DNA from: a bacterium | Lineage (GTDB): Bacteria > Cyanobacteriota > Vampirovibrionia > Gastranaerophilales > Gastranaerophilaceae | NCBI GenBank assembly: GCA_017480425.1 | Contig: JAFVAR010000014.1 | Span: forward strand, 1-50,384 | Length of the DNA: 50,384 nucleotides | Direction: 5' to 3' | Part shown: piece by piece, positions 1-7,543 of the stretch | Numbering within the stretch: position 1 is the stretch's first letter | Layout of the letters: each line of letters opens with the position of its first letter | Notes under the pieces: generated by a model | What the model was told of the DNA's origin: nothing | Databases searched by the model: none | Seen by the model: only the letters and a program-made list of their open reading frames with translations | Position numbers and translations under genes: made by a program

Positions 1-1752
1 AGCGGAATCTTCTGCGGCAGGAATATTACCCCCTTCATTTACCCCCAAGAAACGTTCAGGGTTATCGACACCTTTTTGCTCAAAGTACCAAGTAAATATT
101 TCTTGTATATTCAGTGGTATCAATTCTGAGAACCGCTCTATTGCGCTTACCACCAAATCTGCCTGTTCTGATTTTAACGCTACTGACGATGAATCAGAAT
201 ATGTATACTTGTACTCTCCTTGACGAACAGAATCATCTATTTCTATGTATTCCTGTTGATTTTCGTGGTTTACAAATATTGTTTCTATTCCGGTTTTAAA
301 ATCAGCACATAGTTTTGCCACTTTTTCCACATTTGGAATTATCAAATCTTGATTAATAATATCCACAATCATTGCCAAACGTGTCATCTGACCTTGTGTT
401 TTTGTATTTATTTCTGTTGCCGTTTTTACGCCTGAAGGTTCGACAGAGCCAACCATATTCGGAAATATTCCGCTAACTTCTGACATTAAATCATTTAAGA
501 AGGTTATATCCTGCAAAAATACATTCGGGTTAAATGTTAACTGTTTAAACGCAGCTGTCGGTGAAAGGTTATCTCCATATTCAATTATTTTACCCGGATA
601 TAATTGAATCTCATCTTCTTCGAAAAATCCTTCCGGAGCAAGGAGGGGAGGATTTTCATTTAAGGTTTGAAGATTGCAAGTACGATTTAATAAATCTTCT
701 TGAACGTGTGCAAGAGAAAGAACCGAATACAACGGGCTTATCCCTCGCTTAATTACAGGGTCTTTAATAAATGCACCGTATGTAAAAGGATTGATTATCG
801 CATCATTTTTTTCAAACAATACCAAAATTTTACGTGCTACGACTACTGCATGCCAGTTTTTAAGCAGCGTACCGTTAGACAGTTTTAAGTCGCCCCAATG
901 TTCAAGTACCTCAATTGTAGAACCTTTTACAACATCTTCAGAATATTTTGAACCTAAAACAGATGTATTATTAGAATCTGCAATAGAGTTTATTAAATCT
1001 ATTTCGCCCTCAGATAATTGGTACAATTGATTATTTATTATATCAGATGCTGTTTTATATGTACGATATATTTTAGGACAAGAATCCCAATTATCCGCCT
1101 GATTTGGGTCAAATACTAAATCTGCAGGATTAACAGGATAAATGTAAGGATTATCATATATTTTGCGTTCGTCTACAAAATAGTTTTTGCCATTATCCAT
1201 AGCTGCTTGAATTTTTGCACGCTTTTCGCTATTAAACGGAAAAATTTTTTCAAAAAATCCTATAGGTCGGCGATATTCTTCGTAGTTCTTCTTCCAAGAA
1301 GTAAACGAAATCAACTCACCGTAAAGTAAAGCGTTATCGATAATTTGGTCACAGGTTTTTTGATAATCCATTTTTTCCATAATGTCCACAAGCATTGCTT
1401 TTTGTTTGTTACTTGCGTTATTGGAATCGTGATTTTCTCCCGAGACGTCAAACATACTATTAACATTTGCATATGTATTCCTCCAAATATATGCTTTAAG
1501 CGTTTGATAAAACATAAATGTTTTGCACATTTTAATTTTTGATTTCCACTTTTGAGTTTTATCTCCTGACGGTTTAAAATCGTTTTTAAAGAAAATTTCA
1601 TTGGCTAGTTTTGATGCCATTTCTAAATTCGCACTGCGCTCCCTGTTAAGTTCCGCAAATTTTGACGAAATACTCGCAACCAATTGTTTTTCTTGTTCTT
1701 CTGATAAAGTTTTACCTTCATTATCTTTTTCAATAACGTATTCAAATGACAT
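1..1752 (-). CDS. Phage portal protein, 3' end outside window
   Basis: The reverse strand is open without a stop for 584 codons from an ATG at 1752 to the window edge, so the C-terminus is missing. The start follows an AAGGA-type ribosome site. The protein begins MSFEYVIEKDNEGKTL and later contains LLYGELISFTSWKKNYEEY, RRPIGFFEKIFPFN, INPFTYGAFIKDPV and the helix GVKTATEINTKTQGQ. This layout (an alpha/beta N-terminal half, then NPF and a long Thr/Gln-rich helix) is that of the head-to-tail connector of short-tailed phages, which forms the dodecameric ring through which DNA enters and leaves the capsid. I recognise the family from these features, not from a search. It is the strongest evidence that the left 9.5 kb is a prophage or prophage remnant transcribed leftward. 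Confidence 0.8.
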   Translation of the reverse strand, partial: MSFEYVIEKDNEGKTLSEEQEKQLVASISSKFAELNRERSANLEMASKLANEIFFKNDFKPSGDKTQKWKSKIKMCKTFMFYQTLKAYIWRNTYANVNSMFDVSGENHDSNNASNKQKAMLVDIMEKMDYQKTCDQIIDNALLYGELISFTSWKKNYEEYRRPIGFFEKIFPFNSEKRAKIQAAMDNGKNYFVDERKIYDNPYIYPVNPADLVFDPNQADNWDSCPKIYRTYKTASDIINNQLYQLSEGEIDLINSIADSNNTSVLGSKYSEDVVKGSTIEVLEHWGDLKLSNGTLLKNWHAVVVARKILVLFEKNDAIINPFTYGAFIKDPVIKRGISPLYSVLSLAHVQEDLLNRTCNLQTLNENPPLLAPEGFFEEDEIQLYPGKIIEYGDNLSPTAAFKQLTFNPNVFLQDITFLNDLMSEVSGIFPNMVGSVEPSGVKTATEINTKTQGQMTRLAMIVDIINQDLIIPNVEKVAKLCADFKTGIETIFVNHENQQEYIEIDDSVRQGEYKYTYSDSSSVALKSEQADLVVSAIERFSELIPLNIQEIFTWYFEQKGVDNPERFLGVNEGGNIPAAEDSA

Positions 1753-1801
1753 AATTTTTCCTTTCTGAGGCTTTACCTCGGTTAATTTTCACATTGCAAA
1801 T

Positions 1802-1840
1802 AAAGTATCAGGAACATTAAGTTATGTTCCCGATACTTTT
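1802..1840 (-). terminator. Hairpin between DUF6973-like gene and portal gene
   Basis: AAAGTATC (1802-1809) pairs with GATACTTT (1832-1839), and GGAACAT (1811-1817) pairs with ATGTTCC (1824-1830), with a single mismatch between them and a 6-nt loop. Read leftward the stem is followed by a T-rich stretch. It lies after the stop of the gene at 1886-2593 and before the portal start, so it probably limits read-through in that direction. Confidence 0.6.
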
Positions 1841-1885
1841 CACATTATTTTAAATTCTTTCTTATATTTATTTATAATAAATTTT

Positions 1886-2593
1886 TTATCGTGAATGTCT
1901 TCTATAATACCCGCTGACTTTTGTCCCGTCAGCACGTGTGTAATTATTTACATAAATCAAATCGCCTTTGTTTACCTTGGCATCTAAATCTGCTTTTGAC
2001 GGAAATTTATTTTGAGTCGCATTTTTATAATTTACATAATGTGTTGAAAAACGCTTTCTTTCGTCCTCATTCATAGAATCCCAATATTCATCTTCATAAA
2101 ATACCCTATCCTCATCTCTTAAACGTTCTTTTTCCATATTGGAATACTTGCGTTTATCTGTTTTTGGATTTGTGATTACTTCTCCTTTTCTTATTTTTTC
2201 CATTACTTTTTGCATTGTAAAGTTTTCCAAAAATTGAGAATCAAATAAACTCAAATCCTTACCATATTCCTCTTTAATTTCATGCGCAAGTTCCCTGCCA
2301 ATTTGATTATTCCACAAGTCCATATTTGTTGATGAATCCGTATCCGGATCTTTACCACGCTCATGATCATCGCCTAAAAATTTTGCAACAATATCGCCAA
2401 ATCTGTATGCTAACCAACATTGCATATATGTATGCCTGAAAGCATCCGCTTCATTATCAACAGCTTCACCTTTTTCATTCACCTCCAAACCATATCGTCG
2501 AATAGCCTTACTTGTAACTGCCACCATGTGATTTGTAAATACTTGCTTTGGTATACCTGTCATTTTTTCAAATATGTTGATATTTTTCGTCAT
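1886..2593 (-). CDS. DUF6973-like phage-region protein with a YYRR C-terminal tail
   Basis: A 235-residue soluble protein with a clear AGGAGG ribosome site 6 nt before the ATG. Residues 48-60 read NEADAFRHTYMQC, 75-80 DDHERG and 91-102 MDLWNNQIGREL. This ordered set of Ala-Phe-Arg-His, Asp-His-Glu and Met-Asp-Leu-x-Asn-Asn motifs is what I know from DUF6973 domains in phages and polymorphic secreted proteins; no activity is established to my knowledge. The last 18 residues, YTRADGTKVSGYYRRHSR, form a separate basic tail. A degenerate copy of the same tail is encoded at 3659-3718. No signal peptide. A small membrane-protein gene is divergent from it 55 bp away, possibly a partner. Confidence 0.6.
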   Translation of the reverse strand: MTKNINIFEKMTGIPKQVFTNHMVAVTSKAIRRYGLEVNEKGEAVDNEADAFRHTYMQCWLAYRFGDIVAKFLGDDHERGKDPDTDSSTNMDLWNNQIGRELAHEIKEEYGKDLSLFDSQFLENFTMQKVMEKIRKGEVITNPKTDKRKYSNMEKERLRDEDRVFYEDEYWDSMNEDERKRFSTHYVNYKNATQNKFPSKADLDAKVNKGDLIYVNNYTRADGTKVSGYYRRHSR

Positions 2594-2648
2594 AATAACC
2601 TCCTTCCTTGAATTTACTAACGCTATATTTTATGGCAAAATATATATT

Positions 2649-3056
2649 ATGACATTTAAATTTATAAAAGCAGAAAACAATTATTTATCTATAGTTGTAT
2701 TAATTTATGCGTGCTTTAATATTATGTGCGTATTTGCAATACTACTTAATTTGTTGTTATCAATATTTTTTACATTTGATGAAATTCCATTTAAGTTTAT
2801 GGACATAGATTTATTTCTTGTTATTTTTATATATTTATATTTCAGATTTCACTATATTATCTGTCCACTTGTCATACTTTGTTTTTTAATTGAAAGAATA
2901 ATTGTAAAAATGATATTAAAGCCTCAACAATCAACTTTTTTTATTTGGTTCAAAAAGTATCAGAATGTAATATTTATTATTTCAATTAGTATTGCTATAT
3001 CCTTTAATATTCTGTTAATACACTACTCCCCAGACTTGCTCGCAGGAATAGATTGA
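2649..3056 (+). CDS. Small multi-pass membrane protein
   Basis: A 135-residue very hydrophobic protein with about four membrane segments, roughly residues 13-42, 52-68, 68-85 and 107-126, joined by short basic loops (for example KMILKPQQS). I chose the internal ATG (MTFKFIKAEN) because the upstream in-frame codons overlap the ribosome site of the divergent gene. There is no Shine-Dalgarno sequence. The gene runs opposite to the surrounding leftward phage genes, as do the other small exported genes at 4155, 5323, 6551 and 7550. Function unknown; from context it could be an immunity or superinfection-exclusion membrane protein, but nothing in the sequence itself proves this. Confidence 0.6.
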   Translation: MTFKFIKAENNYLSIVVLIYACFNIMCVFAILLNLLLSIFFTFDEIPFKFMDIDLFLVIFIYLYFRFHYIICPLVILCFLIERIIVKMILKPQQSTFFIWFKKYQNVIFIISISIAISFNILLIHYSPDLLAGID

Positions 3057-3119
3057 GAATATAACCTTGTAAAAAGAATTGATATTAAATAAAATGCAAA
3101 ACAAATGATTAGTAAACTA

Positions 3120-3179
3120 TTACTCAGGAAAATCTTTAATTTCTTTCAATGTAAGTTTATTATCTTTTGTATACGTCAT
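3120..3179 (-). CDS. Possible 19-residue small ORF or gene remnant
   Basis: Directly downstream of the GNAT-like gene lies AAGAGGG, then an ATG and a 19-codon frame reading MTYTKDNKLTLKEIKDFPE, then a stop. The good ribosome site and tight spacing to the upstream stop favour translation. The length could equally mean the C-terminal remnant of a longer gene. No family recognised. Confidence 0.3.
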   Translation of the reverse strand: MTYTKDNKLTLKEIKDFPE

Positions 3180-3188
3180 AAAACCCTC

Positions 3189-3596
3189 TTAATAATTCAA
3201 TCTTTTTTTGTCATTTATGTAACAAAATAGTTTTCCATCTATCCTTCTGAATCCGCACTTTAACAAACAAAGGGCTGAGGCACGATTTTGCGCCTCAGCA
3301 TATATGCTTCCCTTAAACCATTCTAAACTCATCCTTAAACACTCAACACACAAACCATGCATTTTTCTGTTTGCAAAACCGTTTAAGAAAAGTTTTCCGT
3401 CCTTATCCAAAAAATAATAAATTGCCCCGATTAAACAATTTTTGTTTTCAAATAAGTAAAAAAGTGTATTATTTTTTATAAATTCAAAACTATTGTCATC
3501 ACAAATTTGCGCTTGTGATATTTCATATAATTTTCTACATTCACCTTCAAATTTTTTAAACTCTTTATTTGACGGTATCCAAACATTTATCAACAT
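3189..3596 (-). CDS. GNAT-like acetyltransferase-fold protein
   Basis: A 135-residue protein with a compact alpha/beta pattern. LFYLFENKNCLIGAIYYFL is followed by the strand GKLFLNGFANR, a helix, then IYAEAQNRASALCLLKCGF and RRIDGKLF. The segment with N-R-A-S-A-L-x-L-L-x-x-x-G-F matches the last core strand and helix of GNAT folds, where the acyl-CoA binds. The usual Q/R-x-x-G-x-G/A pyrophosphate loop is not obvious, so acetyl-CoA use is uncertain. AGGAGG lies only 2 nt before the ATG, so a TTG one codon later may be the true start. Phage regions often carry such small GNAT genes near the capsid genes. Confidence 0.5.
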   Translation of the reverse strand: MLINVWIPSNKEFKKFEGECRKLYEISQAQICDDNSFEFIKNNTLFYLFENKNCLIGAIYYFLDKDGKLFLNGFANRKMHGLCVECLRMSLEWFKGSIYAEAQNRASALCLLKCGFRRIDGKLFCYINDKKRLNY

Positions 3597-3658
3597 AACC
3601 TCCTAAAATAGCAAAAAATAGATTTCATATTCTTCAATTCAAAAATGTTAATACGAGT

Positions 3659-3718
3659 TTATCTTATCTTTCTATAATATCTGCTTACTTTTGTTCCCAC
3701 AGAAAGTATATAGTTATT
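3659..3718 (-). pseudogene. Remnant of a second DGTKVSGYYRR-type C-terminal tail
   Basis: The reverse strand encodes NNYILSVGTKVSRYYRKIR followed by a stop. The neighbouring DUF6973-like protein ends NNYTRADGTKVSGYYRRHSR. The shared NNY, GTKVS and YYR blocks and the stop at the same place show common origin. No homologous upstream part or start codon is present, so this is the 3' scrap of a lost gene copy. Confidence 0.65.
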
Positions 3719-3762
3719 AGTGGTAGAATGGGTTGAATAATATTCAACCCATCAAAACTTAT

Positions 3763-4074
3763 TTAAATTTTTTCTTCTGATAAACCTTCAACTATATTAA
3801 TCACCGGTTCTATGTTCTCATACTTATCTTCGTCGAGTCCCAGTGCAAGTCTTTGGCCTTTTTGAACTTTGCCGATTGCAGAAATTAAAAAATCCAAAAC
3901 CGCTACTGAATTTTTCGGCATCTCAATGAACTCTATATCCGCTCGTGTAAGTTCTCTTGAAAACTCATCCAAAATGAATTCCAATATTGAAAGAGTTTTA
4001 TCATAAAATTTTATATGCTTTTCGTTAATCTCTTTTTTTTGAACTTTTATACTTGATTGTTTATTTTTCGCCAT
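3763..4074 (-). CDS. 103-residue conserved protein of the array (full-length copy)
   Basis: A soluble, charged 103-residue protein. The N-terminus is MAKNKQSSIKVQKKEINEKH, the middle a predicted helical segment (IKFYDKTLSILEFILDEFSR), and the C-terminus has VQKGQRLALGLDEDKY. An AAAGGG ribosome site precedes the ATG. No domain recognised. Its two ends, but not its middle, recur as short ORFs at 5152-5235 and 6387-6470, where a deletion between the two KVQK-coding repeats removed about 60 codons. It may therefore be the ancestral first gene of the cassette whose duplicates now precede the M23 genes. A 10-bp palindrome at 3730-3750 lies just past its stop. Confidence 0.6.
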   Translation of the reverse strand: MAKNKQSSIKVQKKEINEKHIKFYDKTLSILEFILDEFSRELTRADIEFIEMPKNSVAVLDFLISAIGKVQKGQRLALGLDEDKYENIEPVINIVEGLSEEKI

Positions 4075-4117
4075 AAATTAACCCTTTCTGTTTTTATTTT
4101 TTGTTTTAAACTGTCGG

Positions 4118-4147
4118 TTGAAAATAATTTATATATTAAACTATAAT
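4118..4147 (+). promoter_or_regulatory. Promoter of secreted gene copy 1 (leaderless)
   Basis: TTGAAA at 4118-4123, an 18-bp spacer and TATAAT at 4142-4147. The ATG begins 7 nt after the -10 box, so transcription should start at or next to the start codon. The same block recurs before copies 2 and 3. Confidence 0.75.
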
Positions 4148-4154
4148 AAAATTT

Positions 4155-4580
4155 ATGAAAAAGTTTTTGTTATTCTTACTGTTAATAGTTATATCTTGTC
4201 CGGTATTTGCCGAATACAAACCTATTCCAAAAGAATTGAGCAAACAATACAAAAAAGAAATGGAAAGTATTATCGATAAAGGCTATCCAAAAGCTATTAA
4301 AAATATTAATGAATACTATGATTATGTTTTAAAAAAACGTTATGTACCGGAAGTATCCATTTATGACACGCCCTTATTTATTTATGCAGATATGATGAAA
4401 ACCACACAAGAAAAATATTTGAAGAGTGAATATAAACCGGATGGTACTGATAGTATTAGTCCTGCATCTGAATTTTTATATCAATATTTGAAGGATAATA
4501 AAGTTAATATTCAAAAGTTAAAGAATATTAATAGATATGCCGAATTAAAAGATAAACAAATACAAAAACTAGTATTTTGA
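4155..4580 (+). CDS. Secreted small protein, copy 1 (YKPIPKEL family)
   Basis: 141 residues. MKK, a hydrophobic core (FLLFLLLIVISCPVF) and an A-E site form a Sec signal peptide ending near residue 19. The mature protein starts EYKPIPKELSKQYKKEM and is helical and charged. No cysteine follows the signal peptide, so it is probably periplasmic and not a lipoprotein. No known domain. Copies 2 and 3 (5323, 6551) share the start and a second block, TQEKYL..EYKP.GTD, while the middle and end differ. Its 3' end overlaps the convergent M23 gene by 12 bp. From this pairing with a cell-wall hydrolase I infer a periplasmic inhibitor or immunity role; this is not shown by sequence alone. Confidence 0.75.
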   Translation: MKKFLLFLLLIVISCPVFAEYKPIPKELSKQYKKEMESIIDKGYPKAIKNINEYYDYVLKKRYVPEVSIYDTPLFIYADMMKTTQEKYLKSEYKPDGTDSISPASEFLYQYLKDNKVNIQKLKNINRYAELKDKQIQKLVF

Positions 4581-5171
4581 TTTGTCTATGTATTTGAACG
4601 GGTTAACATCGTTACCTCTTTTGCCTTCATATATTGATACATGCAAATGTGGTCCAGTTGAGTTGCCTGTTGAACCCATAAAACCAATAACTTGTCCTTG
4701 TTTTACATCGTGACCTCTGCTAACATTAAATCCCTGTAAATGAATATAAACACTTTCTACTTTTACACCATTAACTATTCCGTGGTCAATTCTTATAGTA
4801 TTACCATTATAATTATTCTCATATCCTACATAATACACATGACCTGCCGCAGGAGCCTTAATCTCTGTTCCTGTATTGTTAGCTATATCAATACCATTAT
4901 GCCATTTTCTTGTTTTCTGAATAGGATGAATTCGCCAACCATAAGCACTTGATAATCTTCCGTGTGCTGGCATTATCCAATTTGGAAAATTCGATACTGC
5001 AGAATTCTCAACAGGTTTCTGCGAAGGTGTATTTAAAACATCTGTTTTTGATATATTTGTAAGCTGCACAGGTTGTTCATCAAGTCCTGCAAATCGGTTT
5101 TGCGGTTTATCATTTATTTTAATATCAGATATACTTATACCTTGATTAAAATTAATTCGGTTTATCTTCAT
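4569..5171 (-). CDS. M23 metallopeptidase, copy 1
   Basis: 200 residues from ATG 5171. Residues 1-68 are a linker region beginning MKINRINFNQGISISD. Residues 70-193 are an M23/LytM domain with zinc ligands H91 and D95 (HNGID), the catalytic-region His 144 (YIHLQG) and H175-L-H177. LytM enzymes cut peptide cross-bridges in peptidoglycan or related substrates. There is no signal peptide, so delivery must occur by another route, for example phage lysis or a secretion apparatus. The ATG lies inside a 27-codon ORF (5152-5235) with its own good ribosome site, which suggests translational coupling. Copy 2 is 64/68 identical in the N-terminal part but differs widely in the catalytic domain. Confidence 0.85.
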   Translation of the reverse strand: MKINRINFNQGISISDIKINDKPQNRFAGLDEQPVQLTNISKTDVLNTPSQKPVENSAVSNFPNWIMPAHGRLSSAYGWRIHPIQKTRKWHNGIDIANNTGTEIKAPAAGHVYYVGYENNYNGNTIRIDHGIVNGVKVESVYIHLQGFNVSRGHDVKQGQVIGFMGSTGNSTGPHLHVSIYEGKRGNDVNPFKYIDKSKY

Positions 5172-5235
5172 CCAGCCCCAGTGCAAGTCTTTGACCTTTT
5201 TGAACTTTTATACCTGATTGTTTATTTTTCGCCAT
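5152..5235 (-). pseudogene. Internally deleted 103-residue gene, now a 27-codon leader ORF
   Basis: Reads MAKNKQSGIKVQKGQRLALG then LDEDKPN and stop. It joins the first 13 codons of the gene at 3763-4074 to codons from the second KVQK onward, as expected from deletion between 12-bp AAAGTTCAAAAA repeats. It keeps an AAAGGG ribosome site, and the ATG of M23 copy 1 lies in another frame near its end. Confidence 0.75.
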
Positions 5236-5278
5236 AAATTAACCCTTTCTGTTTTTATTTTTTAATTTAAACTGCCGG

Positions 5279-5308
5279 TTGAAAATAATTTATATATTAA
5301 ACTATAAT
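5279..5308 (+). promoter_or_regulatory. Promoter of secreted gene copy 2
   Basis: TTGAAA 5279-5284, 18-bp spacer, TATAAT 5303-5308, identical in layout to the copy 1 promoter. The ancestral ATG at 5316 is 7 nt downstream but is now out of frame. Confidence 0.75.
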
Positions 5309-5322
5309 AAAATTTATGAAAA

Positions 5323-5829
5323 ATGTTTTTGTTATTCTTACTGTTAATAGTTATATCTTGTCCGGTATTTGCCGAATACAAACCTATTCCAAAAGAATTG
5401 AGCAAACAATACAAAAAAGAAATGGAAAGTATTATCAATAAAGGCTATCCAAAAGCTATTAGAAATGTTGATAATTTTGTTAAAAGAGCAACTAAATATC
5501 ACAAAAGAATTCTGGAAAAAGGCTATTACTCCAATGACCAAATGGATATTATAAATTTAGGTCTTTTATATGAAAATTGCTTACCTGCAGCTGAATTGGA
5601 TTTATATGCGAACTTAATGAAAGTTACGCAAGAAAAATATTTAGGAATAGAATATAAACCTATTGGTACTGATTGGGTAGGTCCTTATGAAGCATTTTTA
5701 AAACCATATTTTGATGATAATAATGTTAATACTCAAAAACTTGATAATATAGTTAAATATGAATTGCAACAAGGTAAAATAGTAAAAAACTATCTTGACG
5801 AAGCTGAGAAATTACGCCCTAATAATTAA
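5323..5829 (+). CDS. Secreted small protein, copy 2, shifted start
   Basis: 168 residues. It is nearly identical to copy 1 through the signal peptide and the EYKPIPKELSKQYKKEM segment, then carries a longer, different middle (RATKYHKRILEKGYYSN) and a related block TQEKYLGIEYKPIGTDW. Compared with copy 1 one extra T lies after the fourth codon region, so the ancestral ATG at 5316 is out of frame and the insertion itself creates the ATG at 5323. The new N-terminus lacks the two lysines of the signal peptide (MFLLFLLLIVIS), which may weaken export. The 3' end overlaps the convergent M23 copy 2 by 11 bp. Proposed role as for copy 1. Confidence 0.7.
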   Translation: MFLLFLLLIVISCPVFAEYKPIPKELSKQYKKEMESIINKGYPKAIRNVDNFVKRATKYHKRILEKGYYSNDQMDIINLGLLYENCLPAAELDLYANLMKVTQEKYLGIEYKPIGTDWVGPYEAFLKPYFDDNNVNTQKLDNIVKYELQQGKIVKNYLDEAEKLRPNN

Positions 5830-6406
5830 TATAAAGCCACGGACTCACGGCTTTACCGCCTTCTCGTCCGGGACTTCCGTGCCTTATCGTTAAATGTAAA
5901 TGTGGATTTGAAGAATGTCCTGTATTACCTGAAAAAGCAATTATATCACCTTGTTTGACTTTTGAGCCTTTTGTTACACATTCTCTTGAAAGATGCCCGT
6001 ATTCACTAGATACTCTAATGCCATTGACAGTTCCATGGTCGATTCCTACCCACCTACCATAACCCTCAGCAGGCCCTACTACAACAACAGTGCCATCTGC
6101 AATAGCTTTAATTGGTGTTCCTACTGGTACAACAATATCTATACCATTATGCTTATATCCTGACCGTTGTTCATTATATTCACTTGAAATTGGTCCTTTA
6201 CATGGCATTATCCAATTTGGAAAATTCGATACTGCAGAATTCTCAACAGGTTTCTGCGAAGGTGTATTTAAAACATCTGTTTTTGATATATTTGTATGCT
6301 GCACAGGTTGTCCATCAAGTCCTGCAAATAGGTTTTGCGGTTTATCATTTATTTTAATATCAGATATACTTATACCTTGATTAAAATTAGTTCGGTTTAT
6401 CTTCAT
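5819..6406 (-). CDS. M23 metallopeptidase, copy 2
   Basis: 195 residues from ATG 6406. The first 68 residues match copy 1 except for four substitutions. From residue 69 the sequences part: the domain here reads PCKGPISSEYNEQ, then KHNGIDIVVPVG with ligands H86 and D90, EYGHLSREC and a C-terminal NPHLHLTIRHG. All zinc and catalytic positions expected of M23 are present, so it should be active. There is no signal peptide. The start sits inside the 27-codon ORF at 6387-6470, as in copy 1. A shared delivery-type N-terminus with a switched catalytic domain is the pattern of polymorphic effectors; replacement of a phage endolysin domain is an alternative. Confidence 0.85.
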   Translation of the reverse strand: MKINRTNFNQGISISDIKINDKPQNLFAGLDGQPVQHTNISKTDVLNTPSQKPVENSAVSNFPNWIMPCKGPISSEYNEQRSGYKHNGIDIVVPVGTPIKAIADGTVVVVGPAEGYGRWVGIDHGTVNGIRVSSEYGHLSRECVTKGSKVKQGDIIAFSGNTGHSSNPHLHLTIRHGSPGREGGKAVSPWLYINY

Positions 6407-6470
6407 CCAGCCCCAGTGCAAGTCTTTGACCTTTTTGAACTTTTATACCTGATTGTTTATTTTTCGCCAT
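6387..6470 (-). pseudogene. Second internally deleted 103-residue gene, leader ORF of M23 copy 2
   Basis: Encodes the same 27 residues as 5152-5235 with the same deletion junction (SGIKVQKGQRLALG). The deletion therefore happened once, before the unit was duplicated. The M23 copy 2 ATG (6406) lies within it. Confidence 0.75.
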
Positions 6471-6513
6471 AAATTAACCCTTTCTGCTTTTATTTTTTAA
6501 TTTAAATTGCCGG

Positions 6514-6543
6514 TTGAAAATAATTTATATATTAAACTATAAT
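6514..6543 (+). promoter_or_regulatory. Promoter of secreted gene copy 3 (leaderless)
   Basis: TTGAAA 6514-6519, 18-bp spacer, TATAAT 6538-6543, then 7 nt to the ATG at 6551. Confidence 0.75.
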
Positions 6544-6550
6544 AAAATTT

Positions 6551-7045
6551 ATGAAAAAATTATTGTTATTATTACTGCTAATATTTATATCTTGTCCGGC
6601 ATTTGCTGAATACAAACCTATCCCAAAAGAATTGAGCAAAAAATATAAAGCTGAAATTACACAACTTATAAGATCTCAATATCCGATTGCAATTCGCGAA
6701 ATAGAAGAAACAAGGGCACAGGCTCATGTAATGTTTTTGAAAGTTTTGAAAGATAAAAACTTATATATGGATTACGCATTAAACAATTTTGATATGATTA
6801 TTGATAATGGGGAGTTTCATCTTCTATCAAAAATCATTGATGTGACTAACAAGTATGTTGACATAAAGAATGATACAGCTCTTGCTACTGATTATGTTGG
6901 AGCTTTATTAGATTTTTTAGATCCTTATTTTAAAGATAATAGAATTAATAAAAGTAAGCTTAATTACATAGATACTTTAGTTAGTATAAAAGCTAAAGAA
7001 ATCGAAAAAGAACAACGCATTTTATATAAATTCGTGTACCCTTAA
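6551..7045 (+). CDS. Secreted small protein, copy 3
   Basis: 164 residues with an intact signal peptide (MKKLLLLLLLIFISCPAFAE) cleaved near residue 19. The start of the mature part, EYKPIPKELSKKYKAEI, matches copies 1 and 2. The remainder is more diverged (IREIEETRAQAHVMFLKVLK), although the DYVGALLDFLDPYFKDN block still aligns with the C-terminal block of copy 2. This is thus the oldest or fastest-changing copy. It ends 4 bp before the convergent truncated M23 copy 3. No known domain; a periplasmic partner of the adjacent hydrolase is my inference. Confidence 0.7.
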   Translation: MKKLLLLLLLIFISCPAFAEYKPIPKELSKKYKAEITQLIRSQYPIAIREIEETRAQAHVMFLKVLKDKNLYMDYALNNFDMIIDNGEFHLLSKIIDVTNKYVDIKNDTALATDYVGALLDFLDPYFKDNRINKSKLNYIDTLVSIKAKEIEKEQRILYKFVYP

Positions 7046-7049
7046 AATA

Positions 7050-7502
7050 TTAGTGTTTCACATAATTGAGAGGGTTAACAGGCACATCATCTATTCTAAT
7101 TTCAAAATGTAAATGTGGTCCGGTTGAATTTCCTGTATTTCCAGATAGTGCAATAACTTGTCCTTGTTTAACACTATGTCCATTTAATATGCAGCATTGA
7201 CTTAAATGCGCATAACGGCTAATAACATGCTTACCATTTATTATACCATGGTCTATACCTATATATATTCCATATCCATTCGGGTCTGATTTTACATAAG
7301 CCGTACCATCTGCTATGGCATTTACTTTTGTACCTATAGGACATGCTATGTCAATTCCTTTATGCCCAGTACTTGCACCTGCTTTTGGCGCCTGCCTATA
7401 ACCAAAGTAACTTGAAATTGGTCCTTTACATGGCATTATCCAATTTGGAAAATTCGATACTGCAGAATTCTCAACAGGTCTCTGCAAGGAGCACAATAAC
7501 AA
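7050..7502 (-). pseudogene. M23 metallopeptidase, copy 3, 5'-truncated
   Basis: The catalytic domain is complete: GHKGIDIACPIG supplies His and Asp, RYAHLSQC the third His and GPHLHFEI the last pair. Homology to copies 1 and 2 begins only at RPVENSAVSNFPNWIMP and stops abruptly upstream within CTCTGC near 7480. The MKINR N-terminus, leader ORF and ribosome site are gone. The frame could begin only at a TTG near 7502 or an internal ATG at 7436. It is probably silent, a reservoir of a third catalytic-domain variant that recombination could restore. Confidence 0.65.
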
Positions 7503-7514
7503 GCAATTTAGCAG

Positions 7515-7543
7515 TTGACATACAAAAATTATTACATTAAGAT
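7515..7543 (+). promoter_or_regulatory. Consensus promoter of small membrane gene (leaderless)
   Basis: A perfect TTGACA at 7515-7520, 17-bp spacer and TAAGAT at 7538-7543. The ATG follows 6 nt later, so no ribosome-binding leader is expected. Confidence 0.7.

Noticed and set aside
3730..3750. GGGTTGAATA palindrome as terminator of the 103-residue gene
   Set aside because: No T-run follows on the transcribed side and the loop is essentially absent; it is better left as an unexplained palindrome.
5344..6380. Open frames opposite to the exported and M23 genes
   Set aside because: They lack ribosome sites, have no consistent composition and are explained as shadows of the genes on the other strand.
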